Shown piece after piece: positions 44,391 to 52,724 of a stretch of 64,000 nucleotides of DNA (position 1 is its first letter; the number at the start of each line of letters is the position of its first letter). The position numbers and the translations under genes were made by a program. Below the pieces are notes generated by a model. It was not told where the DNA came from, searched no databases, and worked only from the letters and a program-made list of their open reading frames with translations. This DNA comes from Pseudorhodobacter sp. MZDSW-24AT (GTDB lineage: Bacteria; Pseudomonadota; Alphaproteobacteria; Rhodobacterales; Rhodobacteraceae): NCBI RefSeq assembly GCF_002794355.1, contig NZ_PGOI01000007.1:310001-374000 (forward strand), written 5' to 3'.

Positions 44391-45326
44391 ATGGCCCGAC
44401 ACAGTAACTTGGCGCTACCTTTAGAAAACCAACGGAATATGGGAATTTTGGCGATGGCCGAGGATGGCGATGCCCCATCGCGGCGTGACCGCGCGCTCTC
44501 GGTTTCCGTCTTTCGTCCGGGCCGCTCGGCGGAACGGGAGATCGATCCGCCTGACCCGGATCAGGGGCGGGACATCTTTGTCGATCCCTATCCGCTGGCA
44601 CTTTTCAATGCGGCGCGCGTCTGGGAATCGCTGAATGCGATGACCCTGAATGGCGACCACCTCGCAAGAAACGGTTTGTTTACAAACCCGGACCAAAGCC
44701 TTGCCGGACCCGCGTTCGACATTTTGCGCACCCGGATCGCGCAGGCGATGGCAGAACGCGGCTGGCGCCGGATCGGCGTGACATCGCCCACACATGGGTG
44801 CGGCAAGTCCTTCACAGCCGCCAATCTTGCGATGGCTTTGGCCAGACGTCCGGGCAGCCGCACGGTTCTGATGGATCTCGATTTACGCAGGCCCAACATG
44901 CACACGCTCTTTGGTGTTACGCCAAATGGCGCGCTGCGCGGTTTTCTGGATGGCACGCAACCGATGGAGTCTCTCTTTGTGCGGGTGGGCCGCACATTGG
45001 CCATCGCCTTCAACGGCGAAGCGGTGCCCGATGCTGGCGACATCCTGCACAGTTCCGATACCACGCAAGCTCTGGACGCGATGGAAGTGCAGTTGGACCC
45101 GGAAATCACAGTCATGGACCTGCCGCCCGCATTGGTGAGCGATGATGTCTTGGCCATGAAGGGCAAGGTGGATGCCGTGCTGCTCGTGGCGGATGGCACG
45201 CAAACCACCGCCAAGGAAATCCGGGCCTGTGAAACGCTGTTTGAAAATCGGCTCCCCTTGATGGGTGTGGTGCTGAACCGCGCGCAGGATCTGGGCTTGG
45301 GTCGCTTACGCTACAGGCGGGGCTGA
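44391..45326 (+). CDS. CpsD/CapB-type polysaccharide-export ATPase (BY-kinase-like)
   Basis: A 311-aa cytoplasmic P-loop ATPase of the bacterial tyrosine-kinase/MinD group. Walker A is SPTHGCGKSFTAANLA, Walker A' is TVLMDLDLRRPNMHTLFG and the Walker B-like site is ITVMDLPPALVSDD. The N-terminal 100 residues are variable. It acts with the adjacent Wzz-like protein in chain-length control and export. The tyrosine-rich C-terminal tail that BY-kinases autophosphorylate is missing: the protein ends RLRYRRG and has a single tyrosine there. Start uncertain; ATGs at 44439 and 44454 are alternatives. The Wzz-like gene follows after 3 bp. Confidence 0.85.
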   Translation: MARHSNLALPLENQRNMGILAMAEDGDAPSRRDRALSVSVFRPGRSAEREIDPPDPDQGRDIFVDPYPLALFNAARVWESLNAMTLNGDHLARNGLFTNPDQSLAGPAFDILRTRIAQAMAERGWRRIGVTSPTHGCGKSFTAANLAMALARRPGSRTVLMDLDLRRPNMHTLFGVTPNGALRGFLDGTQPMESLFVRVGRTLAIAFNGEAVPDAGDILHSSDTTQALDAMEVQLDPEITVMDLPPALVSDDVLAMKGKVDAVLLVADGTQTTAKEIRACETLFENRLPLMGVVLNRAQDLGLGRLRYRRG

Positions 45327-45329
45327 GGC

Positions 45330-46667
45330 ATGGGGCCGATCCAGACTATTGAAGACCTGCTGGGGCTGATCCGGCGCCGCTTCTGGGTGATTGCTGCGGT
45401 GAGCCTGTTGGGCACCCTGATGGCCATCTGGTATGCCAAGACCCGCCCCGATGTGTTCGAAACAGCCTCTGTCTTGCAGGTGGAATTGCCGATGGTCACC
45501 GATGGCGGTCAGGCGCCTGCCTTGCCGGTGAACGTGCTGCAACTGCTGACGAGCATCGAACAACGGCTGACGACGCGCGACAACCTGATCGCGCTGATTG
45601 ATCGTCATGGCCTGTTTGCGGATGCCCCGGGCATGTCGATCGAAGACAAGGTTTTCGCGATGCGGCAATCGGTGAGCTTTCAAAGCGTGACAGGGCCCTC
45701 TGGGGCATTGTCCGCCTTGATCATCTCGGCACGCGCGGGAGAGGCAGAGGATGCGGCGCGGATTGCCAATGACCTTGCGCAAAGCGTGCTGGACATGGGG
45801 GCCGAGGGTAAGCGCGCCACTGCGGAGGCAAGTTTTGGCTTTTTCCGAGAGCAGGAGAACCGACTGTGGGAGCAGATCACCGCGCTGGAAGCCGAAATTG
45901 CTGCTTATCGCGATGCCAACCGCAGCGCCCTTCCGGGCGTGCGCGAGGCACGGCAGGACCAAATCGCGGAACTGGAAACCTCACTGCGCGCGCTTGAACA
46001 GGAAATCACGGGTTTGCAGAGCGAAGAGGCCCAATTGCGTGCCCTGCCCACCCAACGCGCCACCGATCGACGGCGGCTTGAAGAGCTTCGTCAGCGGCTT
46101 GTGGTGCTGGATGCACAGCGCGCCCCCTTGGCCGAGCGCAAAGCCAATCTGGAAGCAACGCTAGGAGACACTGCCGAGGTAGAGCGCGCGCTTTCGGGTT
46201 ATGAACGGCAGTTGCGGCAGTTGCAGGATCAATACACGGTCGTCTCACAACGGATGGCCGAAGCCGAAACCGCGCAAAGCCTTGCGTCGCGGCAACAGAC
46301 GGAACGGTTTTCCATGTTGGAGCGCGCGATCACGCCGGATTATCCGTTAGGATCAGGGGCCAAGAAAATGGCGATTGCCGGGTTGATCGGCAGCGCCGGA
46401 CTGGGGCTGCTGCTCGCCTTTTTGCTGGATCTGATGCATCCGGTGATCCGCACCGCCTCGCAGATGCAGCGGGAACTGAACCTGTTGCCCGTGGTGTCCA
46501 TCCCAGAGGTGAAAGCACGCAGCCGCAGACCGACGGGCCGCAAGGCCATTGCATCGCTGATCGAAAACGAGGCTGGACGGTTGCCCGCCATGGTTGGCAT
46601 GCGCCGGACGCTGATCTTGGGGGTCGCCCTTCTGATCGTGATGGTTGCTGCCGCCTCGATGATCTGA
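45330..46667 (+). CDS. Wzz/GumC-like polysaccharide co-polymerase
   Basis: A 445-aa inner-membrane protein. Residues about 5-35 (LLGLIRRRFWVIAAVSLLGTLMAIWYA) are the first helix and basic flank of Wzz. A periplasmic region follows with a long coiled coil (about residues 160-330, ITALEAEIAAYRD…LETSLRALEQEITGLQSEEAQL…ERALSGYERQLRQLQDQYTVV). A second helix near 350 (KMAIAGLIGSAGLGLLLAFLLDLM) carries the Pro-rich motif (ITPDYPLG) before it. Unusually, a third hydrophobic helix ends the protein (LILGVALLIVMVAAASMI). It pairs with the CpsD-like ATPase as a split Wzc. Confidence 0.88.
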   Translation: MGPIQTIEDLLGLIRRRFWVIAAVSLLGTLMAIWYAKTRPDVFETASVLQVELPMVTDGGQAPALPVNVLQLLTSIEQRLTTRDNLIALIDRHGLFADAPGMSIEDKVFAMRQSVSFQSVTGPSGALSALIISARAGEAEDAARIANDLAQSVLDMGAEGKRATAEASFGFFREQENRLWEQITALEAEIAAYRDANRSALPGVREARQDQIAELETSLRALEQEITGLQSEEAQLRALPTQRATDRRRLEELRQRLVVLDAQRAPLAERKANLEATLGDTAEVERALSGYERQLRQLQDQYTVVSQRMAEAETAQSLASRQQTERFSMLERAITPDYPLGSGAKKMAIAGLIGSAGLGLLLAFLLDLMHPVIRTASQMQRELNLLPVVSIPEVKARSRRPTGRKAIASLIENEAGRLPAMVGMRRTLILGVALLIVMVAAASMI

Positions 46668-46686
46668 CACCATGCAGTGAACCCGT

Positions 46687-46710
46687 GCTCCGCCTTTTCA
46701 AAGGCGGAGC
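46687..46710. terminator. Hairpin between the Wzz-like and ExoY-like genes
   Basis: GCTCCGCCTT, loop TTCA, AAGGCGGAGC: a perfect 10-bp stem between two convergent genes. The A and T bases flanking the loop give little T tract after either arm, so termination may rely on the stem or on Rho. Confidence 0.6.
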
Positions 46711-46734
46711 GTCGAGATCACCTTACCGCAGCCA

Positions 46735-47442
46735 TCAGCAACCTGTGCCCTTGAGCACAACACTGATCGTGCGCCACAGGATGCGCAGGTCCGCCGTGAA
46801 GGCGAGCCCGTCATCATAGACGGTGTCATATTCGGCGCGTGCCTGAAACGTCGTCTGGTTGCGCCCAGCCGTTTGCCAATAGCCGGTGATCCCCGGGCGC
46901 AGGGCATAATAGGCACTGCCTGGATAAAGGCTGCGCTGTTCCACCATCATCGGGCGTGGCCCCACAAGACTCATGTCGCCCTTGAAAACGTTCCAGAGTT
47001 GCGGGAGTTCATCCAGCGAAGAGCGGCGCAGGAACCGACCAAACCGCGTGATGCGGGGATCTTGGCGCAGCTTTTGCGTGGCATCCCACTCCGCACGCGC
47101 GGTCGGGTCGCGCTGTAGCAGATCCTGCAATTGGGACTCGGCGTTGTGAACCATCGAGCGCAGTTTCCACATGCGAAAGGTCTTGCCGCCTTTGCCAACG
47201 CGCAGCTGGCTGTAAAATGGGCGTCCCCCCTCTAGCGCAACGCCGATGGAAAGCGCTGCGATCACCGGCACGATGACAGGGGCAGCCACAACAATCGCTG
47301 TCACATCAAAGGCGCGCTTGAAAACATTGCGGTAAAACCCAAACGGGCGCTTCCACAAACGCGGAAGCGGCCCGACGACAGACGGGGGCGCTTGGATCGG
47401 TTCTGCGGGGCGGACAGGAAACTCACGAAAGGTGAAAGACAT
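46735..47442 (-). CDS. ExoY-type undecaprenyl-phosphate sugar transferase
   Basis: Priming enzyme that moves a sugar-1-phosphate (galactose or glucose) onto undecaprenyl phosphate to start repeat-unit synthesis. The 235-aa protein is the short polyisoprenyl-phosphate hexose-1-phosphate transferase type: one membrane helix (AFDVTAIVVAAPVIVPVIAALSIGV), FRMWKLRSMVHNAESQL, RITRFGRFLRRSSLDELPQLWNVFKGDMSLVGPRPM and RPGITGYWQTAGRN. It closely follows the ExoY/WbaP C-terminal pattern. It faces left, and its leader carries an 11-bp inverted repeat. Confidence 0.93.
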   Translation of the reverse strand: MSFTFREFPVRPAEPIQAPPSVVGPLPRLWKRPFGFYRNVFKRAFDVTAIVVAAPVIVPVIAALSIGVALEGGRPFYSQLRVGKGGKTFRMWKLRSMVHNAESQLQDLLQRDPTARAEWDATQKLRQDPRITRFGRFLRRSSLDELPQLWNVFKGDMSLVGPRPMMVEQRSLYPGSAYYALRPGITGYWQTAGRNQTTFQARAEYDTVYDDGLAFTADLRILWRTISVVLKGTGC

Positions 47443-47492
47443 TAGCCAATCCTCCCGGTTGCCCGTGGCGCAAATCGCAACAATTCAGCTCG

Positions 47493-47536
47493 GTTATATT
47501 CAAGGTGGGACAGGTCGGCGGGGTTCCGGCCTGTCC
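47493..47536 (-). promoter_or_regulatory. Inverted repeat over the likely ExoY promoter
   Basis: GGACAGGTCGG (47508-47518) and CCGGCCTGTCC (47526-47536) form an 11-bp dyad with one T·G pair. Reading left, a TATAAC -10-like box (47498-47493) follows 9 bp after it, so the dyad covers the -35 position of the ExoY-like gene, whose ATG is 50 bp further. The lack of a canonical -35 suggests an activator- or repressor-controlled promoter. Confidence 0.45.
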
Positions 47537-47824
47537 TGAATGGCAGCACATCAAACATCATCATCAGCACTCGGATCAAGCGCCCCCACCTGCAGTTTAC
47601 CCGGGGAAAAGGATGTTTGACGACAGCTTTTCGCGGCGCGAAGGTCATTCTCAAGCCGCAATTCCGCAGATATTTCGCCGTGGGTTCGACAAGATTACGC
47701 CACAAACAGCTTGGGCGTGCACGCGGCACTGTCGAGTATCGCAAGGGTTTCATCCTTCTGGAACCGTGATTCGCCGAAATCGTGGAGCGCGAACGAGAGA
47801 CAAGCGCGCACCGCCGTTTTTGGC

Positions 47825-47890
47825 CTTGGCGCCCAGACTGCCAATAGCCGGAGCATTGTTAAAAAATCGTGAACAATCCATGGCGCCAAG
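47825..47890. other. Nested dyad element, possible structured RNA
   Basis: Outer arms CTTGGCGCC (47825-47833) and GGCGCCAAG (47882-47890) are perfect complements. Inside them, ATTGTT (47855-47860) and AACAAT (47872-47877) form a second dyad around AAAAAATCGTG. On either strand this folds into a closing 9-bp stem with an internal hairpin. It lies 122 bp before the GT4 gene. It matches no riboswitch or RNA family I can name. Confidence 0.45.
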
Positions 47891-48012
47891 ACAGAGACTG
47901 TCCAGACCGGGCGTTCAGCGCGCGCCGGAACTTCGAGGGCGGGCGTGAGCGTCGTCAAACTTCTTGCATCCCCGCAGCGCAATGGTGATCTTGCGCGCAC
48001 TGTCGCGGCAAG

Positions 48013-49260
48013 ATGCCCGGCCCTGTGGAGCTGCTCTTGAAGATCGCCTATCTGGTCAACACCTACCCGCGCAGCTCGCTCACCTTCATCCGGCGCGAGA
48101 TTCTGGCGCTTGAGCGGCTGGGATGGGATGTGCATCGCTTTGCCCTGCGCTCGGATCGGCCGTCGCTGGTGGAGCCTGCGGATCTGGCAGAAGACGCGCG
48201 CACCGAGCACGTGCTGAAACTTGGTGCCAGCCGTTTGGCGGCCTCGGCATTTGGCTGGATGGCGCGACATCCACGACAGGCGGCGCGTGCCTTCGCGATG
48301 GCACTGTTCTGTGGCGCACAAAACGCAAAAGGCACGCCCGGAAGCGGCGGGCGTTTGCGGCACATGATCTACCTGATCGAAGCGGCACATCTGGCACGGC
48401 GCTGCCAAGATCTGCGTTTGTCTCATCTTCATGCCCATTTCGGCACCAACTCCGCGACGGTCGCCATGCTGTCGGCAATCATGGGCGGGCCGGGGTATTC
48501 CTTCACCGTTCACGGGCCCGAGGAGTTTGACGCGCCCAGAGCGCTCGCCTTGGGCACCAAGGCCGATCACGCCCTGTTCACGGTGGCCATTTCCAGCTTT
48601 GGACGCAGCCAGATCTGTCGCTGGGCCGATGTCGAGACATGGCCGCGCCTTCATGTTGTGCATTGCGGAATCGAGCCTTGGAGCTTTCCTGATCCGGCAC
48701 CGATGCCGAAGGGAGGCCCGCATCTGGCGGCGATCGGGCGCCTGTCCGAGCAAAAGGGCTTTGGCCTGTTGATCGAAGCCATTGCTCAGGCGCGTGCCGA
48801 GCTGCCAGATCTGCATCTGACGCTGGTCGGCGAAGGCCCGCTGCGCCCCGAACTGGAGGCGGCGATTGCCCGACACGGACTTGCCCGCCACGTCACTTTG
48901 ACCGGATGGCAGGATGAAAGCCGGGTGCGCGAGACATTGGCACAGGCTCAGGCGCTTATTGTGCCGTCTTTTGCCGAAGGTCTGCCCGTGGTGATCATGG
49001 AGGCGATGGCGGCGGGTCGCCCAGTGATTGCCACAAGCATCGCGGGTATCCCAGAACTTGTAACCCCCGAAACCGGGTGGCTGGTTCCCTCGGGGGATGC
49101 GATGGCACTTGCTCAGGCGATCCGCCAGATGGCCGCCGCTTCGTCGGACCAACTGGAACAAATGGGGCAAGCGGCGCGTCAGCGTGTGATGGACCGCCAC
49201 GACATTGACCGCGAGGCCGAAAAACTGACGCTCCTTTTCGCCAGCAAAGGCCATCCGTGA
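48013..49260 (+). CDS. Family 4 glycosyltransferase
   Basis: A 415-aa GT-B enzyme. The N-terminal half starts KIAYLVNTYPRSSLTFIRREILALERLGWDV and has HLHAHFGTNSATVAMLSA, FTVHGPEEFD and ISSFGRSQICRW. The C-terminal GT1/GT4 donor domain has AIGRLSEQKGFGLLIEAIA, LTLVGEGPLRPELEAAI, LTGWQDESRVRETLAQAQALIVPSFAEGLPVVIMEAMAAGRPVIATSIAGIPELV, with the E(x7)E motif in FAEGLPVVIMEA. A TTG eight codons in (LKIAYL), after GGAG, is an alternative start. It is coupled to the next gene by TGATG. Confidence 0.92.
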   Translation: MPGPVELLLKIAYLVNTYPRSSLTFIRREILALERLGWDVHRFALRSDRPSLVEPADLAEDARTEHVLKLGASRLAASAFGWMARHPRQAARAFAMALFCGAQNAKGTPGSGGRLRHMIYLIEAAHLARRCQDLRLSHLHAHFGTNSATVAMLSAIMGGPGYSFTVHGPEEFDAPRALALGTKADHALFTVAISSFGRSQICRWADVETWPRLHVVHCGIEPWSFPDPAPMPKGGPHLAAIGRLSEQKGFGLLIEAIAQARAELPDLHLTLVGEGPLRPELEAAIARHGLARHVTLTGWQDESRVRETLAQAQALIVPSFAEGLPVVIMEAMAAGRPVIATSIAGIPELVTPETGWLVPSGDAMALAQAIRQMAAASSDQLEQMGQAARQRVMDRHDIDREAEKLTLLFASKGHP

Positions 49261-50051
49261 TGTCTGCATCCTTTCAAGTCATCTGTGCCAGCAATTCCGA
49301 CGCAATCCTCGCCGCCAATCTTGGCGCCTCTCCCTGTTTCGCGCAGGGCCTTCCGCTTCATGTGGAGCGGGGGGCCGCATCGGCGACCACCGCCTATAAC
49401 CGCGGGCTGGACGCGACGGCGGGTGATATCGTGATCTTTGCGCATCACGATGTTTTCTTGCCCGAAGGCTGGGATGCGCTGCTGGCGGCGCGCTTGGACG
49501 AGTTAAGCCGCATTCACCCCGATTGGGGGGTCGTCGGTGCATTTGGCGTTGGTCCTGACACCCGGCAATTCGGCCCGGTCTGGACGTCCTCTCTGGGACA
49601 GATCATCGGCCGCGTTCCTCTGGCGCCAGAACCCGTCATCAGTCTGGACGAAATGCTGATCGTGCTGCGCCGCGCCTCGGGTTTGCGCTTTGACGACAGC
49701 CAGCCCGGTTGGCACATGTATGGCACGGATATTGTCTGCCGCGCGCGTGCGTCAGGACAAGGGGCCTTTGCGCTAGGGCTGCCCTGCATTCACAATGATC
49801 GGTTTCATGATGCGCTTGGGGCCGATTTTACCGAAAGCTATCGCTGGATGCAGGCGCGGTGGCCAGCTTATCTGCCGATCCAGACACCTGTCACCAAACT
49901 GAGCCGATCAGGCCTGCACCTGATGCGTGAGCGCTGGAACATGCGCAAGTCTATCGAGATGCGCGCGGGCGACTCGGTTGATACGGGCGCACCGGCCGCA
50001 GAGCTTGCCAAACGCTGCGGCTGGGCCGACCTTCGCCCTTCACTGGACTAA
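49260..50051 (+). CDS. GT2-like glycosyltransferase family protein
   Basis: A 263-aa protein with a GT-A-like start (FQVICASNSDAILAANL), HVERGAASATTAYNRGLDATAGDIVIFAHHDVFLPEGW (HHD takes the place of the DxD motif), WGVVGAFGVGPD, LDEMLIVLRRASGLRFDD and GWHMYGTDIVCRA. This pattern is that of the 'glycosyltransferase-like' group related to GT2, often in capsule loci. The ATG overlaps the GT4 stop. It ends in a 4-bp convergent overlap with the SGNH hydrolase. Confidence 0.83.
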   Translation: MSASFQVICASNSDAILAANLGASPCFAQGLPLHVERGAASATTAYNRGLDATAGDIVIFAHHDVFLPEGWDALLAARLDELSRIHPDWGVVGAFGVGPDTRQFGPVWTSSLGQIIGRVPLAPEPVISLDEMLIVLRRASGLRFDDSQPGWHMYGTDIVCRARASGQGAFALGLPCIHNDRFHDALGADFTESYRWMQARWPAYLPIQTPVTKLSRSGLHLMRERWNMRKSIEMRAGDSVDTGAPAAELAKRCGWADLRPSLD

Positions 50052-50683
50052 AGCCGCTTGATCGCCTCGGCCACGGCAAGACCAAGGGCAGCATGCGCCT
50101 CGGGCTCGAAATGGATGCCATCCTGTGCGCTGACTTCGATCACCGTGCCCGCATCGAAGAACCCAATGCCGCGCGCCTCTGCCAGGGCCCGGTAGCGTTC
50201 GGGCAAACCTTGGCTGCGAGCGGCGGCCCCCAGAAACTCTCCGGCAATCGGCCCCACTTCTACCACCGGGGGCGGGCAGATCAGCAGCAGCTTGAACCCG
50301 CTGTGACGCTGCTGCATCTCAAGGCTGAGTGCGATATCGACCAGCCCCGCGACACCAGCCGTGACGGCTTCGGGCGTGGCCGAAAACCTTGCCTTGACGT
50401 CATTGGTGCCAAGCATGATCGTCAGCACATCGACCGGACCGTGGCTTTGCAAGGCGATCTTCAGCCCGTCCTGTCCGTTCATATGCGCCCCCATCACCGG
50501 ATCGGCGAATTGCGCGGTGCGTCCTGGCAAACCCTCTTCGGCAAGTTCCCACCCCACTCCCAAGGCGCGCGCGCACACCTGTGGCCACCGCACGCCCGGA
50601 CCGAAGCGGTGATATTCCCCCCGCGTCACGATCGGCGGCGTGCCGTGGGTGTTGCTGTCGCCAAAGGTCATCAAAAACGGCAT
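50048..50683 (-). CDS. SGNH/GDSL-family hydrolase (arylesterase-like)
   Basis: A 211-aa protein with the four SGNH blocks: block I LMTFGDSNTHGT with Ser10, block II Gly in EEGLPGRTAQF, block III LGTNDVKARF with Asn, and block V DGIHFEPEAH with Asp and His. There is no signal peptide, so it is cytoplasmic. GDSNTHG is typical of the arylesterase/acyltransferase branch. It lies beside the EPS locus but faces the opposite way, so an acyl-editing role there is only a guess. Confidence 0.88.
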   Translation of the reverse strand: MPFLMTFGDSNTHGTPPIVTRGEYHRFGPGVRWPQVCARALGVGWELAEEGLPGRTAQFADPVMGAHMNGQDGLKIALQSHGPVDVLTIMLGTNDVKARFSATPEAVTAGVAGLVDIALSLEMQQRHSGFKLLLICPPPVVEVGPIAGEFLGAAARSQGLPERYRALAEARGIGFFDAGTVIEVSAQDGIHFEPEAHAALGLAVAEAIKRL

Positions 50684-50752
50684 TGCTTTCTCCCCGCCAT
50701 GCTGGGCACAGGCTAAGGGGAGAAACCGCCGTCGTAAATGCCCCTTCCCCCT

Positions 50753-50782
50753 TGGCCTTTGCGTCGGCTGTGCGCATATATG
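50753..50782 (+). promoter_or_regulatory. Candidate promoter of the CnoX-like gene
   Basis: TTGGCC (50753-50758), 18 bases, TATATG (50777-50782), with a 31-nt leader to the ATG at 50814. It fits the expected spacing. Confidence 0.4.
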
Positions 50783-50813
50783 GGACGAAGTTTTCAGCCG
50801 GATGAGGGATCAG

Positions 50814-51722
50814 ATGTTCAGCCTAGGTGAAAAGCCTGCCGCCGCGCCCAAAAGCGACCTGATCAAGGACACGACAGAGGCCACATTCATGGCCGATGTG
50901 ATCGAGGCCAGCCGTGAGGTTCCGGTCATCGTCGATTTCTGGGCCCCTTGGTGCGGCCCGTGCAAGACACTTGGTCCGGCCCTTGAAGCCGCAGTGAAAG
51001 CGGAAGGCGGCAAGGTCCGCATGGTCAAGATCAACGTTGACGAGAACCAGATGATCGCGGGCCAGTTGCGCGTGCAATCCATCCCCACCGTCTATGCCTT
51101 CTGGCAGGGGCAGCCGGTCGACGGGTTCCAAGGTGCGGTTCCGGGCTCGGAGATCAAGAAGTTCATCGACCGGATCAAGGCTTTGGGCGGAGATGGTGGG
51201 CTTGCAGAGGCGATTGAGGCGGCGGAGCAGATGCTGGGCGAAGGGGCGGCCGTGGATGCGGCCGAAACCTTTGCCGCCATTCTGGAAGAAGAGCCGGAGA
51301 ATGCCGCAGCCTATGGTGGTCTGATCCGCAGCCATCTTGCCCTTGGCAACCTTGAGCAAGCTGAAACCCTTGCCGCAAACGCGCCCAAAGCGATTGCTAC
51401 CTCCAAAGAAGTCGAGGCCGCTCGAGCGCAGATTGCCTTGGCAAAGCAAGCCGCCAACGCCGGGCCCGAGCAAGACCTGCGCAATGCGGTTGAGGCCGAT
51501 CCGGAAAACCATCAGGCGCGCTATGATTTCGCTGCCGCCTTGCTGGCTGCTGGCAAGACCGAAGAGGCGGTTGATCAATTGCTGGAGTTGTTCCGGCGCG
51601 ACCGCGAATGGAATGAGGGGGCCGCCCGCGCCCAGTTGTTCACGATCTTTGATGCCTTGGCCGCGAAGGACCCGATCGTGATGAAAGGCCGCCGCAAGCT
51701 GTCTTCGATGATATTTGCCTGA
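50814..51722 (+). CDS. CnoX/YbbN-type thioredoxin with TPR-like tail
   Basis: A 302-aa cytoplasmic protein. Residues about 15-120 form a thioredoxin domain with the active site WCGPC (VIVDFWAPWCGPCKTLGPAL) and cis-Pro QSIPTVYAFWQG. Residues about 125-300 are helical TPR-like repeats (AAETFAAILEEEPENAAAYGGLIRSHLALGNLEQAETLA, NAVEADPENHQARYDFAAALLAAGKTEEAVDQLLELF). This is the chaperedoxin CnoX architecture, which protects proteins under oxidative stress and works with GroEL. Start MFSLGE is set by GAGGG 7 nt upstream. It is followed by a LON-domain protein 27 bp later. Confidence 0.92.
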   Translation: MFSLGEKPAAAPKSDLIKDTTEATFMADVIEASREVPVIVDFWAPWCGPCKTLGPALEAAVKAEGGKVRMVKINVDENQMIAGQLRVQSIPTVYAFWQGQPVDGFQGAVPGSEIKKFIDRIKALGGDGGLAEAIEAAEQMLGEGAAVDAAETFAAILEEEPENAAAYGGLIRSHLALGNLEQAETLAANAPKAIATSKEVEAARAQIALAKQAANAGPEQDLRNAVEADPENHQARYDFAAALLAAGKTEEAVDQLLELFRRDREWNEGAARAQLFTIFDALAAKDPIVMKGRRKLSSMIFA

Positions 51723-51749
51723 TCTCGATTGCGGCCTAGGTAACGGAAC

Positions 51750-52394
51750 ATGATCACAGTATCCGACCTGCCCGACACAATCCCGGTGTTTCCGTTGCCC
51801 GGCGCCCTCATGCTGCCGCGTGCGCGGTTGCCGCTGCATATCTTCGAGCCACGCTATTTGGCGATGATCGAGGATTGCATGAAAACAAAGGCGCGGCTGA
51901 TCGGTATGATCCAGCCGCGCGAAACACCGGGCGGGGAAAAGCGGCTGCAGGCCATCGGCTGCGCAGGCCGCCTGACGGGCTTTTCCGAGACTGAGGACGG
52001 GCGCTATATGATTACCCTCTCGGGGATTTCGCGCTTTCGTATCCGTGAGGAAGTGCAGGGATTTACACCTTATCGCCGCTGTCAGGTGGATTGGTCGCCC
52101 TTTGGGCGCGATCTCAGCCGTGAGGATGAGTCGGACCCGGGCTTTGATCGGCCTGCGTTTCTGCAATTGCTGGGGCGCTACCTCACCACGCTAAACCTTG
52201 CCACCGACTGGGACAGCCTGAAAGAGGCAGAGACCGAGTTGCTGATCAATTCACTGTCGATGCTGTGCCCGTTTTCGCCCGAAGACAAGCAAGCCTTGCT
52301 TGAGGCACCCTCGCTTTCGACGCGCCGGGAAACCTTGGTGACCCTGATCGAATTCGCATTGCGGGGTGGCGCCAGTGACGAGGTGATGCAGTGA
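51750..52394 (+). CDS. LON peptidase substrate-binding domain protein
   Basis: A 214-aa protein consisting only of the LON N-terminal (PUA-like) domain: [64 protein letters not shown] and a helical C-terminal half ([38 protein letters not shown]). It has no ATPase or peptidase domain. Such stand-alone proteins may deliver or bind proteins; the role is unknown. It is coupled to the next gene by GTGA. Confidence 0.92.
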   Translation: MITVSDLPDTIPVFPLPGALMLPRARLPLHIFEPRYLAMIEDCMKTKARLIGMIQPRETPGGEKRLQAIGCAGRLTGFSETEDGRYMITLSGISRFRIREEVQGFTPYRRCQVDWSPFGRDLSREDESDPGFDRPAFLQLLGRYLTTLNLATDWDSLKEAETELLINSLSMLCPFSPEDKQALLEAPSLSTRRETLVTLIEFALRGGASDEVMQ

Positions 52395-52609
52395 CAGAGA
52401 CAAGCCAGACCGAAACCACGCCGCGCGACACGGCGGCGCAATCCATTGATCCGCGCATGTTGGAAAGCCTTGTCTGCCCTGTGTCACGCGCCATGCTCAC
52501 TTACGATCCCACCGCCCAAGAGCTTGTGTCCAAGGCTGCGCGGCTGGCTTTCCCGATCCGCGATGGCATTCCTGTGATGCTGGTCAGCGAGGCGCGGGCG
52601 CTTGACTGA
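52391..52609 (+). CDS. Trm112 family protein
   Basis: A 72-aa protein with the Trm112/UPF0434 core: [22 protein letters not shown] and [26 protein letters not shown]. Only one cysteine of the usual zinc site (CPVSRA instead of CPxCK) remains. In eukaryotes and archaea Trm112 activates methyltransferases; in bacteria the partner is unclear. Start is a GTG overlapping the upstream stop (GTGA). Confidence 0.87.
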   Translation: MTETSQTETTPRDTAAQSIDPRMLESLVCPVSRAMLTYDPTAQELVSKAARLAFPIRDGIPVMLVSEARALD

Positions 52610-52724
52610 GCGTCTTGCCCGATGACGTTCCCGTGATCCGCGCGTCTTGGTGAAAAAAGAATTCTTCCGGGACGGATTGCCGCGCCTATACTGCGGCATG
52701 TTCTTCAGCTGGGAGCCAGAAAAC

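Larger units (their letters stand above)
47443..48012. other. 570-bp non-coding divergent region in the polysaccharide locus
   Basis: Between the ExoY-like gene (leftward) and the GT4 gene (rightward) there is no frame I can support. A 103-codon leftward frame and a 147-codon rightward frame exist, but their codon use and composition do not look like protein. The gap holds an 11-bp inverted repeat at 47508-47536 with TATAAC beside it, and a nested dyad element at 47825-47890, both listed separately. It is the longest gap in the window. Confidence 0.6.

Noticed and set aside
47442-47753. Leftward 103-codon frame whose stop overlaps the ExoY-like ATG (TAATG)
   Set aside because: The overlap is suggestive of coupling, but codon use is not strongly GC3-biased and no domain is visible; it also crosses the putative promoter.
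47505-47948. Rightward 147-codon frame in the large EPS gap
   Set aside because: Composition is unlike a protein, with many Arg/Pro/His; no ribosome-binding site or family.
47695-49269. Leftward 524-codon frame antisense to the GT4 gene
   Set aside because: Covers a clear GT4 glycosyltransferase and has no recognisable protein pattern.
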